NCBI RefSeq assembly: GCF_004801305.1
Contig: NZ_SSOD01000003.1
Span: forward strand, 62,001 to 126,000
DNA length: 64,000 nucleotides
Source: Pseudothauera rhizosphaerae
GTDB taxonomy: Bacteria; Pseudomonadota; Gammaproteobacteria; Burkholderiales; Rhodocyclaceae
Direction: 5' to 3'
Position 1 is the first letter of the stretch. Every line of letters starts with the position of its first letter. A program made the translations under genes and the position numbers. The notes beneath the pieces were generated by a model. The model searched no databases, was not told where the DNA came from, and saw only the letters and a list, made by a program, of their open reading frames with translations. Below, one piece after another: positions 17,170 to 25,861 of this stretch.

Positions 17170-18426
17170 ATGCAGACTCGTCGCAACTTCCTCAAGGCGC
17201 TGACCCTTTCCGCTTCTATCGCCGCCATCGGCGTACCGTTCGGCGCGCAGGCGGCCGATACCATCAAGGTGGGCGTCCTGCATTCCCTGTCGGGGACGAT
17301 GGCGATTTCCGAGACGGCGCTGAAGAACGTGGCGCTGATGACCATCGAGGAGATCAACGCCAACGGCGGCGTGCTGGGCAAGAAGCTGGAGCCGGTGGTG
17401 GTGGACCCGGCCTCCAACTGGCCGCTGTTCGCCGAGAAGGCTCGCCAGCTCATCAGCCAGGACAAGGTGGCGGCGGTGTTCGGGTGCTGGACTTCGGTGA
17501 GCCGCAAGTCGGTGAACCCGGTGTTCAAGGAACTCAACGGCCTGCTGTTCTACCCGGTGCAGTACGAAGGCGAGGAACTGGAGAAGAACGTGTTCTACAC
17601 CGGCGCCGCGCCCAACCAGCAGGCGATTCCGGCCGTCGAATACCTGATGAGCGAGGAAGGCGGCGGCGCGAAGCGCTGGGTGCTGCTGGGCACCGACTAC
17701 GTGTATCCGCGTACCACCAACAAGATCCTGCGCGCCTTCCTGAAGAGCAAGGGGGTGGCGGAAGCCGACATCATGGAGGACTACACCCCCTTCGGCCATT
17801 CGGACTACCAGACCATCATCGCCAACATCAAGAAGTTCGCCTCCGAGGGCAAGAAGACGGCGGTGGTGTCCACCATCAACGGCGACTCCAACGTGCCCTT
17901 CTACAAGGAACTGGGCAACGCCGGCCTGAAGGCCACCGACGTGCCGGTGGTGGCCTTCTCGGTGGGTGAGGAAGAACTGCGCGGCGTGGATACCAAGCCC
18001 CTGGTGGGCCACCTGGCGGCGTGGAACTACTTCATGACGGTGAAGAACGGTGAGAACGACGCCTTCATCAAGAAGTACAAGGACTGGGCGAAGAAGAACG
18101 GCGTGCCCAATGCCGACACCGTGGTCACCAACGACCCGATGGAAGCCACCTACGTGGGCATCTACATGTGGAAGCAGGCGGTGGAGAAGGCCAAGTCCAC
18201 CGACACGGACAAGGTCATCGCGGCCATCGGCGGCCAGACCTTCAAGGCGCCGTCCGGCTTCACGCTGACCATGGACAAGACCAACCACCACCTGCACAAG
18301 CCGGTGCTGATCGGCGAGGTGCGTGCGGACGGCCAGTTCGACGTGGTGTGGCAGACCAAGTCGCCGATCCGCGCCCAGCCGTGGAGCCCGTTCATCGACG
18401 GTAATGAGGGCAAGCAGGGGCTTTGA
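17170..18426 (+). CDS. urtA: Urea ABC transporter substrate-binding protein UrtA
   Basis: The 418-residue periplasmic protein of the UrtA/FmdD branch of the type I solute-binding fold. Its N-terminus has a twin-arginine signal (TRRNFLKALTLSAS), followed by a cleavage region ending AQAA, so Tat export is expected. Family motifs include HSLSGTMAISE, FGCWTSVSRKSVNPVFKE, FYPVQYEGEE and GAAPNQQAIPAV. The ATG at 17170 is preferred to an upstream in-frame start because it places the RR motif correctly. It is the first gene of urtABCDE, which imports urea at low concentration. Confidence 0.96.
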   Translation: MQTRRNFLKALTLSASIAAIGVPFGAQAADTIKVGVLHSLSGTMAISETALKNVALMTIEEINANGGVLGKKLEPVVVDPASNWPLFAEKARQLISQDKVAAVFGCWTSVSRKSVNPVFKELNGLLFYPVQYEGEELEKNVFYTGAAPNQQAIPAVEYLMSEEGGGAKRWVLLGTDYVYPRTTNKILRAFLKSKGVAEADIMEDYTPFGHSDYQTIIANIKKFASEGKKTAVVSTINGDSNVPFYKELGNAGLKATDVPVVAFSVGEEELRGVDTKPLVGHLAAWNYFMTVKNGENDAFIKKYKDWAKKNGVPNADTVVTNDPMEATYVGIYMWKQAVEKAKSTDTDKVIAAIGGQTFKAPSGFTLTMDKTNHHLHKPVLIGEVRADGQFDVVWQTKSPIRAQPWSPFIDGNEGKQGL

Positions 18427-18444
18427 TGCCGGCTTGACTCTACT

Positions 18445-18516
18445 GTAGGAGCGGCCTTGGCCGCGATGCGGCCTGCGGGGAAACGACCGCCGCATCGCGG
18501 GCAAGCCCGCTCCCAC
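18445..18516. repeat. REP-like inverted repeat between urtA and urtB
   Basis: Two 27-base arms (starting GTAGGAGCGGCCTTGGCCG and ending CAAGCCCGCTCCCAC) are near-perfect inverted complements. This is the GTAGGAGCGG...CCGCTCCYAC repeat type well known from Pseudomonas and related genomes. It could form a long hairpin and shield urtA mRNA, allowing more binding protein than permease. Confidence 0.8.
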
Positions 18517-18551
18517 GGCATCTTCGCTACACGGCCGTTTCGGGCACTGAC

Positions 18552-20183
18552 ATGAAGAGAACCTCCCCCTGGGCGCAGCGCGCCTGGCTGATCCTGCCGC
18601 TGCTGGCGGCCTTTCTGCTGCTCGCCGCCGCCGGCCAGGCGCGTGCGGCGGTGGACGAGGGCGCCCTGCAGCAACTGGCGACGGGCGACTTCGGCGCGCG
18701 CATCGCCGCCATCGAAGCTATCGGCGCGGGCGGCGGCGAGGAGGCGCGCCGGGTGATCGCTGCGCTGGGGGCGGGCGAACTGGGCGTGCTGGACGGCCGC
18801 GTGGTGATCGTGCGGGATGGCAGGGTGACCGACGTGGGCGGTGCCGTGGTGGAGGCCGCGCCCGATGCGGTGGACCTGCTGCGCGTGAACAACCGCGTGC
18901 GCCGCGCGCTGGCTACGGCCAATGCGGCGCTGGACTTGTCCGCGGACGATGCCACGCGGCGCCTGGCCGCCGCGCAGACCTTGCGCGACAACGCCTCCGA
19001 AACCCTGCTGCCGGTGCTCGAACGGGCACTGGAAAGCGAGCAGGACGACGCCATCCGCGAGATCGTGCTGCTGGCCGCGGCGAAGGTGAACCTGAACGCG
19101 GACGATCCGGCCAAGCGCCTGAAGGCGGTGACGGCGCTCGGCGAATCCTCCGACCCGGCGGTGAAGGCGCTGCTGGAACCTTTCATGGCCCAGGACAATG
19201 GCACCTGGCGCGAGCCCGACGCCCTGGTGCGCGAGGCCGCCGCCGCGTCCATCGCGGCCATTGAGCGTCGCGTGGCCGTCGCCCAGAACATCGGCACGGT
19301 GTTCTCCGGCCTGTCCCTGGGCTCCATCCTGCTGCTGGCGGCCCTCGGCCTGGCCATCACCTATGGGGTCATGGGCGTCATCAACATGGCCCACGGCGAA
19401 CTGCTGATGGTCGGCGCCTACGCCACCTTCGTGGTGCAGGGCCTGTTCCGCGCCCATCTGCCGGAGTGGGTGGACTGGTACGTGGTGGCCGCCATTCCGG
19501 CCGGCTTCCTCGCCGCCGCCGCGGTGGGCGTGGTCATGGAGCGCAGTGTGCTGCGCTTCCTGTACGGCCGGCCGCTGGAATCGCTGCTCGCCACCTGGGG
19601 CATCTCCCTGGTGCTGATCCAGGCCGCGCGGGTGGTCTTCGGCCCGCAGAACGTGGAACTCGCCAACCCGGTGTGGATGTCCGGCGGCGTGGAGCTGGCG
19701 GCCGGCGTGGTGCTGCCGTGGAACCGCATCGTCATCCTGGGCTTCGCGGCCTTCGTGCTGTTCCTGGTGTGGCTGATGATGAACCGCACCCGGCTGGGCA
19801 TGTTCGTGCGCGCGGTGACGCAGAACCGTGCCATGGCCGGCTGCGTGGGCGTGCCCACGGCGCGCGTGGATACGCTGGCCTTCGCCATCGGCGCGGGCAT
19901 CGCCGGGCTGGGCGGGGTGGCCCTGTCGCAGATTTCCAACGTGGGCCCGGCCATGGGTACGGGCTACATCGTGGATTCCTTCATGGTGGTGGTGCTGGGG
20001 GGGGTGGGGCAACTCGCAGGCGCGGTGTGGGCGGCGATGGGGCTGGGTATCGTCTCCAAGTTCCTGGAAGGCTGGGCCGGCGCGGTGATCGCCAAGATCC
20101 TGGTGCTGGTGTTCATCATCGCCTTCATCCAGAAGCGTCCGCAGGGCATCTTCGCCCTCAAGGGCCGCTTCGCAGACAACTGA
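18552..20183 (+). CDS. urtB: Urea ABC transporter permease UrtB
   Basis: The 543-residue protein has a signal peptide and a long N-terminal periplasmic region of about 250 residues with HEAT-like Ala-rich helices (DDATRRLAAAQTLRDNAS, DDPAKRLKAVTALGES). This is usual for proteobacterial UrtB. The LivH-type membrane domain follows (LGLAITYGVMGVINMAHGE) with a conserved late loop (YIVDSFMVVVLGGVGQLAG). It forms the membrane channel with UrtC. It is separated from urtA by a REP-like repeat and followed by urtC after 21 bases. Confidence 0.95.
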   Translation: MKRTSPWAQRAWLILPLLAAFLLLAAAGQARAAVDEGALQQLATGDFGARIAAIEAIGAGGGEEARRVIAALGAGELGVLDGRVVIVRDGRVTDVGGAVVEAAPDAVDLLRVNNRVRRALATANAALDLSADDATRRLAAAQTLRDNASETLLPVLERALESEQDDAIREIVLLAAAKVNLNADDPAKRLKAVTALGESSDPAVKALLEPFMAQDNGTWREPDALVREAAAASIAAIERRVAVAQNIGTVFSGLSLGSILLLAALGLAITYGVMGVINMAHGELLMVGAYATFVVQGLFRAHLPEWVDWYVVAAIPAGFLAAAAVGVVMERSVLRFLYGRPLESLLATWGISLVLIQAARVVFGPQNVELANPVWMSGGVELAAGVVLPWNRIVILGFAAFVLFLVWLMMNRTRLGMFVRAVTQNRAMAGCVGVPTARVDTLAFAIGAGIAGLGGVALSQISNVGPAMGTGYIVDSFMVVVLGGVGQLAGAVWAAMGLGIVSKFLEGWAGAVIAKILVLVFIIAFIQKRPQGIFALKGRFADN

Positions 20184-20204
20184 TACCCACGGAGGACGCG
20201 CCGC

Positions 20205-21407
20205 ATGCGCACCCCATTGACGGTCCGATTGTTCGCCAAGCTGCCGCGCGCCGGCTGGGCGGCGCTGGCGCTCTTCGCCCTGTTCGCCTGGGTGTGGGTG
20301 CCGGTGGCCCACCTGGCGCTGCCGGCGGACCACGCGCTGCACCTGTCGTCCTACTGGGTGAGCCTGCTGGGCAAGATCCTGTGCTACATGGTGGTGGCGG
20401 TGGCGATGGACCTGATCTGGGGCTACGCGGGCATCCTCAGCCTGGGCCACGGGCTCTTCTTCGCCCTCGGCGGCTACGCCTTCGGCATGTATTTGATGCG
20501 CCAGATCGGCCGCGACGGCAGCTACGGCGCGGACCTGCCGGACTTCATGGTCTTCCTGGACTGGAAGGAACTGCCCTGGTACTGGACGGGGTCGGATTCC
20601 TTCCTGTGGGCGCTGCTGCTGGTGGTGGCGGTGCCGGGGCTGCTGGCCTGGGTGTTCGGCTACTTCGCCTTCCGCTCGCGCATCAAGGGGGTGTATTTCG
20701 CCATCATCACGCAGGCGCTCACCTACGCGGCCATGCTGCTGTTCTTCCGCAACGAGACCGGCTTCGGTGGCAACAACGGCTTCACCGACTTCAAGCGCAT
20801 CCTGGGCTACGGCATCACCACGCCGGAGATGCGGGTGATCCTGTTCGCGCTCTCCGCCGCGCTGCTGGCCGGCGTGCTGCTGCTGGGGCGCTATCTCGTC
20901 ACCTCCCGCTTCGGCCGCGTGCTGACGGCGATCCGCGATGCGGAGAGCCGGGTCATGTTCATCGGCTACAACCCGCTGCATTACAAGCTCTTCATCTGGA
21001 CCCTGTCCGCCGTGCTGTGCGGCTTGGCGGGTGCGCTCTACGTGCCCCAGGTGGGCATCATCAACCCCTCCGAGATGAGCCCGGCCAACTCCATCGAGAT
21101 CGCCGTGTGGGTGGCGGTGGGCGGGCGCGGCACGCTGGTGGGCGCGGTGCTGGGGGCGGGTATCGTCAATCTGGCCAAGAGCTGGTTCACCGTGTCCTTC
21201 CCGGAATACTGGCCCTTCTTCCTGGGTTTCCTGTTCATCGCGGTGACGCTGTTCCTGCCCAATGGCGTGATCGGGCTGTGGAGCAAATTGCGCGGCCGGC
21301 ACGCGCCTGCCACGGAAGAGGAAGCGGAGCCGGCGCCGGCACCTGCGGCAGAACCCGCCGTGCTGACCGCTCCCCCCACCGAATCCACCCGCGGAGCCGC
21401 CGCATGA
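20205..21407 (+). CDS. urtC: Urea ABC transporter permease UrtC
   Basis: The 400-residue LivM-type permease has about ten membrane segments. It contains the typical WGYAGILSLGHGLFFALGGY and the late segment EIAVWVAVGGRGTLVGAVLG. The C-terminal 50 residues are Pro/Ala/Glu-rich and cytoplasmic. Its stop overlaps the urtD start by four bases (ATGA), indicating translational coupling. Confidence 0.95.
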   Translation: MRTPLTVRLFAKLPRAGWAALALFALFAWVWVPVAHLALPADHALHLSSYWVSLLGKILCYMVVAVAMDLIWGYAGILSLGHGLFFALGGYAFGMYLMRQIGRDGSYGADLPDFMVFLDWKELPWYWTGSDSFLWALLLVVAVPGLLAWVFGYFAFRSRIKGVYFAIITQALTYAAMLLFFRNETGFGGNNGFTDFKRILGYGITTPEMRVILFALSAALLAGVLLLGRYLVTSRFGRVLTAIRDAESRVMFIGYNPLHYKLFIWTLSAVLCGLAGALYVPQVGIINPSEMSPANSIEIAVWVAVGGRGTLVGAVLGAGIVNLAKSWFTVSFPEYWPFFLGFLFIAVTLFLPNGVIGLWSKLRGRHAPATEEEAEPAPAPAAEPAVLTAPPTESTRGAAA

Positions 21408-22249
21408 GCACCGTCATCGACCGCGACGCCGAGCAGGCCAACCAGCGCGAGCAGTGGGAGGGCGGGGCCAACATCGGCCATGTGGTGCAGCCGGGCGAGC
21501 TGGACCTGTCCCACGACGTCATCCTCTACCTGGACGACATCACGGTGAGCTTCGACGGCTTCCGCGCGCTGAACAAGCTGAGCCTCGCCATCGACGCCGG
21601 CGAACTGCGCTGCATCATCGGCCCCAACGGCGCGGGCAAAACCACGATGATGGACGTCATCACCGGCAAGACACGGCCGGACGAGGGCAAGGCCTTCTTC
21701 GGCCAGACCCTGGACCTGACCCGCATGAGCGAACCCGAGATCGCCCATGCCGGCATCGGGCGCAAGTTCCAGAAGCCCACCGTGTTCGAGCAGCACACCG
21801 TGTTCGAGAACCTGGAACTGGCGATGAAGGCCGACAAGCGCGTGCGCCGCAGCCTCTTCGCACGCCTGACGGCGGAGGAGGGCGACCGCATCGCCGCGGT
21901 GCTGGAGCGCATCCGCCTGGCGGGGGCGGCGGACCGCAGCGCCGGGCTGCTTTCCCACGGCCAGAAGCAGTGGCTGGAGATCGGCATGCTGCTGATGCAG
22001 GAGCCGAAGCTGCTGCTGCTGGACGAACCCGTGGCCGGCATGACCGACGACGAGACCGAGCGCACCGCGGAGCTGTTCGTGAGTTTGGCGGGGGAGCATT
22101 CCCTGGTGGTGGTGGAGCACGACATGGCCTTCGTGGAGGCGCTGGGCGGCAAGGTGACGGTGTTGCACGAAGGCTCGGTGCTGGCCGAAGGCGATCTGGC
22201 CGCAGTGCAGAACGACCAGCGGGTGATCGAGGTTTATCTGGGGCGTTGA
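21404..22249 (+). CDS. urtD: Urea ABC transporter ATP-binding protein UrtD
   Basis: The 281-residue LivG-type ATPase has Walker A GPNGAGKTT, Walker B LLLLDEPVAGM, and H-loop VVVEHDMAFVEAL. The signature loop is LSHGQKQWLEIGMLL, the form typical of UrtD. About 40 N-terminal residues precede the ABC fold. It starts inside the end of urtC (ATGA overlap). A 150-base gap with a repeat separates it from urtE. Confidence 0.96.
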   Translation: MSTVIDRDAEQANQREQWEGGANIGHVVQPGELDLSHDVILYLDDITVSFDGFRALNKLSLAIDAGELRCIIGPNGAGKTTMMDVITGKTRPDEGKAFFGQTLDLTRMSEPEIAHAGIGRKFQKPTVFEQHTVFENLELAMKADKRVRRSLFARLTAEEGDRIAAVLERIRLAGAADRSAGLLSHGQKQWLEIGMLLMQEPKLLLLDEPVAGMTDDETERTAELFVSLAGEHSLVVVEHDMAFVEALGGKVTVLHEGSVLAEGDLAAVQNDQRVIEVYLGR

Positions 22250-22267
22250 CGCGCAGGAGGGCAAGGT

Positions 22268-22370
22268 CATTCCTCCCCCTTCAAGGGGGAGGCCAGGAGG
22301 GGGATGGTTTCGGTCCAGTGCCGCGAAAACCCATCCCCACCCCAACCCTCCCTTTGAAGGGGAGGGGGTG
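22268..22370. repeat. Paired REP-like repeat between urtD and urtE
   Basis: Two GC-rich palindromes (TCCCCCTTCAAGGGGGA and CCCTCCCTTTGAAGGGGAGG) bracket a short spacer with GGGATGG and CCCATCC that also pair. A second copy of the same layout lies at 25740-25844 between genes of the next transporter, and a single arm at 49549-49571. Confidence 0.75.
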
Positions 22371-22398
22371 CGCCAAGGAAACAGGAACGAGTACAAGC

Positions 22399-23088
22399 AT
22401 GCTGAAGGTCGACAAGCTCAACCAGTACTACGGCGGCAGCCACATCCTGCGCAACCTGTCCTTCGAGGTGCCGCTCGGGGTCACCACGCTGCTGGGGAGG
22501 AACGGCGTGGGCAAGACCACGCTGCTCAAGACCCTGATGGGCCTGGTGCCGGCCGCTTCCGGCAATGTGGTGTTCGACGGCCGGGAGATCACCCGCGCCC
22601 CGTCCTACGAGCGGGTGCGCGCCGGCATCGGCTACGTGCCCCAGGGGCGCGAGATCTTCCCCCGCCTGACGGTGGAGGAGAACCTGCTGATGGGCCTCGC
22701 CACCCGGCCCCGCGGCACGGCGGTGCCGGAACGCGTGTTCGGCATGTTCCCGGTGCTCCGGCAGATGCTGGGGCGGCGCGGCGGCGACCTCTCCGGCGGG
22801 CAGCAGCAACAGCTCGCCATCGGCCGGGCGCTGGCCTTCGGGCCGCGCCTGTTGATCCTTGACGAACCCACCGAGGGCATCCAGCCTTCCATCATCAAGG
22901 ACATCGAGCGCGCCATCCGCAGCCTGGCGGAAACGGGCGAGATGGCCATCCTGCTGGTGGAGCAGTATTACGATTTCGCGCGCTCGCTGGCCGACCACTA
23001 CCTGGTCATGGAGCGCGGCGAGATCGTCATGCGCGGCGCGGGTGCCGACATGGACGCCGACGGGGTGCGCGAGGCGCTGTCCGTCTGA
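22399..23088 (+). CDS. urtE: Urea ABC transporter ATP-binding protein UrtE
   Basis: The 229-residue LivF-type ATPase begins MLKVDKLNQYYGGSHILRN. It has Walker A LLGRNGVGKTTL, the Q loop GYVPQGREIFP, the signature LSGGQQQQLAI, Walker B LLILDEPTEGIQPS, and the switch region ILLVEQYYDFA. These motifs are characteristic of UrtE. It closes the urtABCDE set. The start ATG is placed after gaacgag; the region between urtD and urtE holds a repeat. Confidence 0.96.
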   Translation: MLKVDKLNQYYGGSHILRNLSFEVPLGVTTLLGRNGVGKTTLLKTLMGLVPAASGNVVFDGREITRAPSYERVRAGIGYVPQGREIFPRLTVEENLLMGLATRPRGTAVPERVFGMFPVLRQMLGRRGGDLSGGQQQQLAIGRALAFGPRLLILDEPTEGIQPSIIKDIERAIRSLAETGEMAILLVEQYYDFARSLADHYLVMERGEIVMRGAGADMDADGVREALSV

Positions 23089-23256
23089 ATCCTTGCCCGG
23101 CGCATTCCGTTCCGGAGCAGGTTGACGTGGGCTGCGGAATATTCCGCAGTGCTGACAACGGCGTTCGGCCGCCTTGCCGGGCTTACGCCTTAAGATATAC
23201 GATTTGCCGCTTCCGGCTCCCGCCTCGTCGCCTCGGTCCACCTTCGGACACAGATC

Positions 23257-24444
23257 GTGAACAAGCTCTGGAACACCATCAGCGAGCACATCGTCGCGCC
23301 GACGCAGCTCACCCGCGGGCAACTGCTGGGGCTGCTGACGCCGTTCGGCCGCTCGGTGCATATGCGCCGCCACGCAGCCTTGGTGATCATCGCGCGGGTG
23401 CAGTTGATTTCCGCCCTGTTCGCCGTCCTGGTGCCCCTGTGGTCGGTGGTGGACGTGCTGGTGTTCGACAGCCATACCGCAGCGTGGCTGGTGGTGCTGC
23501 GCCTGGCTTCGGCCGCCGTGTTCGTCGGGCTGGCCTGGCCGCGCCAGGTGTCGCCCTCGCATCCCTATCTCCAGGCAGTGATCATGCTGCTCATCATGCT
23601 GATGGTGCCGCCGGCCTTCTATCTGGTGTCGCTGCAGCTCATCGACGCCTCCGCGCTGGTCAATGGCCAGTTCCTGGTGATGCAGCTTTACGCCTTCATG
23701 CCCACCATCGTGCTGGGCGGGCTGGCGATCTTTCCGCTCACGGCGCTGGAGATACTGCTGTTTTCGCTGCCGGTGCTGGGCATCGCCGTTACCGGCATGG
23801 TCTCCGGCGGCGCCGAGCTGGCGCTGGACCAGCACGGCGCCACGCTGTGGTTCATGCTGATGATGATGGGCGTGGCGATGTTCTCCGGCATGAGCCAGTC
23901 CCACTACATGGAAAGCCTGGTGCACAAGGCCATGACCGACCCGCTCACCGGCGCCTACACCCGGCGCTCGGGCACCGAGGCGCTGGAGCTGATGTTCCGC
24001 CTCTCTTCCATGTCCGCCAAGCCGCTCGCGGTGGCCTTCTTCGACCTGGACCGCTTCAAGACCATCAACGACCAGTACGGCCACGATGCGGGCGACCAGG
24101 TCCTGTGCGCGCTGGTGGAACGCCTGCGCCAGACCCTGCGCCGGGGCGACGTGCTGGTGCGCTGGGGCGGCGAGGAGTTCATCGCCATCCTGCCGGAGAT
24201 GCCCGCCGACCAGATGCCCGCCTTCCTCAGGCGCCTGCGCGAGGCCGGCTTCGGCACACGCCCGGACGGCAGCCCGCTGACCGCCTCCATCGGCGTCACC
24301 GAAAGCCTGGCCGACGGCGTGCTCGACTGGCCGGTGCTGGTGGAACTGGCCGATCAGCGCATGTACGAGGCCAAGCGCGGCGGACGCGACCGCGCCGTGC
24401 TGCCGGGCGATGTCAGCGTGCCGCTGGGGCCGGCGGCGGTGTAG
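23257..24444 (+). CDS. Membrane-bound diguanylate cyclase (GGDEF)
   Basis: The 395-residue protein (GTG start) has an N-terminal membrane domain of about six helices and a GGDEF domain with active site GGEEF (VLVRWGGEEFIAILP). The inhibitory RRGD lies five residues earlier. FFDLDRFKTINDQYGHDAGD is the metal and GTP region. It sits alone between two ABC transporter operons. Its membrane domain differs in sequence from that of the cyclase at 12429-13610. The input signal is unknown. Confidence 0.92.
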   Translation: MNKLWNTISEHIVAPTQLTRGQLLGLLTPFGRSVHMRRHAALVIIARVQLISALFAVLVPLWSVVDVLVFDSHTAAWLVVLRLASAAVFVGLAWPRQVSPSHPYLQAVIMLLIMLMVPPAFYLVSLQLIDASALVNGQFLVMQLYAFMPTIVLGGLAIFPLTALEILLFSLPVLGIAVTGMVSGGAELALDQHGATLWFMLMMMGVAMFSGMSQSHYMESLVHKAMTDPLTGAYTRRSGTEALELMFRLSSMSAKPLAVAFFDLDRFKTINDQYGHDAGDQVLCALVERLRQTLRRGDVLVRWGGEEFIAILPEMPADQMPAFLRRLREAGFGTRPDGSPLTASIGVTESLADGVLDWPVLVELADQRMYEAKRGGRDRAVLPGDVSVPLGPAAV

Positions 24445-24541
24445 GAACAGGCACGCCTTTGCATTGCGAGTGGTCGACGTCCCTATGCCGATGGCGGTAT
24501 AAGGAGCGGCTTGCATCCCCCGATCACCCAAGGAGTCATCC

Positions 24542-25705
24542 ATGCCCATGCTGAAACGCGCGGCGCTCGCTGCCGCCCTGTGTACCGCCTTTGCCGCCCA
24601 GGCCGCCGATTCCGTCAAGGTCGGCATCGCGCTGGACATCTCCGGCCCCTTCGCGGCCCTCGGCGCCGAGTCGCGGGACGGTTTCGACCTGGCCATCGAA
24701 AAGCTGGGCGGCAAGCTCGGCGGCCTGCCGGCGGAGGTCGTCAAGACGGACTTCGGCGGCAGCCCGGAACAGGCCGTGCAACTGGTGCAGCGCTACCTGC
24801 AGCGGGAGAAGATCGACTTCTTCACCGGCCCCATCGCGTCCAACTCGGCGCTGGCCGTCGGCCCGGCGCTGTTCGCCGCCAAGGTGCCCTTCATTTCCAG
24901 CAACCCCGGCCCCAGCCCCTATGCCGGCAAGCAGTGCAACCCGTACTTCTTCGGCCAGTACCAGAACGACACCTACGACGAGGCCGCCGGCAAGCTCGCC
25001 AACGAGAAGGGCTACAAGAACATGGTCATCGTCGCCCCCAACTACCCGGCGGGCAAGGACCACCTGAACGGCTTCAAGCGCCTCTACAAGGGCGCGCTCA
25101 AGGACGAGATCTACACCAAGGTCGGCCAGATCGACTACGCCGCCGAGATCGCCCAGATCCGCGCCGCCAAGCCGGATGCGGTGTTCTTCTTCCTGCCCGG
25201 CGCCATGGGCATCAACTTCGTCAAGCAGTTCGTCGGCGGCGGCCTGAAGGACATCCCGCTGGTGGCGCCGGGCTTCTCCGCCGACCAGGACGTGATCCAG
25301 GCCGTGGGCGAGCCCATGCTGGGCCTGTACAACACCGCCCACTGGACCCACGACCTGCAGATCCCCGCCAACGCCGAGTTCGTCGCCGCCTTCCGCAAGA
25401 AGTACGACGGCCGCTATCCCACCGTGTACGCCGCCATGGCCTACGACACCATCATGGCCATCGACGCCGCGGTGCGCGACGTGGGCGGCAGGATCGAGGA
25501 CCGCGCCGCCGTGGCGGCCGCGCTCGCCAAGCCCAGCTTCCAGTCCGTGCGCGGCGAGTTCGCCTACGGCCGCAACCACTATCCGGTGCAGAACTACTAC
25601 CTGCGCGTGGTGGACAAGGACGCGGAAGGCAAGCTCACCAACAAGCTGGTGGGCACGGTGCTGGAGAAGCACCAGGACGCCTACGTGGGCGAGTGCGGGA
25701 TGTGA
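24542..25705 (+). CDS. Branched-chain-amino-acid-type ABC transporter substrate-binding protein
   Basis: The 387-residue periplasmic binding protein has a Sec signal peptide (about residues 1-21, ending AAQAA). Motifs: VGIALDISGPFAALGAESRD, FFTGPIASNSALAVGPALF, SNPGPSPYAGKQCNPYFF and MVIVAPNYPAGKDHLNGFKR. The last two resemble binding proteins linked to aromatic acid uptake (the Nba-like group), so an aromatic or carboxylic acid is possible besides amino acids. That is recalled family knowledge, not proof. It is the first gene of a five-gene transporter unit (24542-29249). Confidence 0.88.
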   Translation: MPMLKRAALAAALCTAFAAQAADSVKVGIALDISGPFAALGAESRDGFDLAIEKLGGKLGGLPAEVVKTDFGGSPEQAVQLVQRYLQREKIDFFTGPIASNSALAVGPALFAAKVPFISSNPGPSPYAGKQCNPYFFGQYQNDTYDEAAGKLANEKGYKNMVIVAPNYPAGKDHLNGFKRLYKGALKDEIYTKVGQIDYAAEIAQIRAAKPDAVFFFLPGAMGINFVKQFVGGGLKDIPLVAPGFSADQDVIQAVGEPMLGLYNTAHWTHDLQIPANAEFVAAFRKKYDGRYPTVYAAMAYDTIMAIDAAVRDVGGRIEDRAAVAAALAKPSFQSVRGEFAYGRNHYPVQNYYLRVVDKDAEGKLTNKLVGTVLEKHQDAYVGECGM

Positions 25706-25739
25706 GGGGGGAACTCCCTTCGTAATGCAGCCCGATTGC

Positions 25740-25844
25740 TCCCTCCCCCTCAGGGGGAGGGCTGGGGTGGGGGTGGGTTCATCTCCGCGCTGAACCGAAA
25801 CCCATCCCCACCCCGACCCTCCCCTTGAAGGGGAGGGAGTTGCT
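25740..25844. repeat. Paired REP-like repeat, second copy
   Basis: CTCCCTCCCCCTCAGGGGGAGG and CCCTCCCCTTGAAGGGGAGG bracket a spacer containing GGGTGGGTTC and GAAACCCATCCCC. It has the same layout as the copy at 22268-22370. It lies between the binding-protein gene and the first permease gene and could act as a hairpin limiting read-through. Confidence 0.75.
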
Positions 25845-25861
25845 ACCCCCGAATCTCCCCG

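Noticed and set aside
18162-21302. A 1046-residue minus-strand open frame opposite the urt genes
   Set aside because: His/Gln/Arg-rich shadow of urtA, urtB and urtC, without any domain motif.
24449-24463. Sigma-54-like AGGCACGCCTTTGCA upstream of the second transporter
   Set aside because: GG and GC are nine bases apart instead of ten; sigma-54 spacing is strict.
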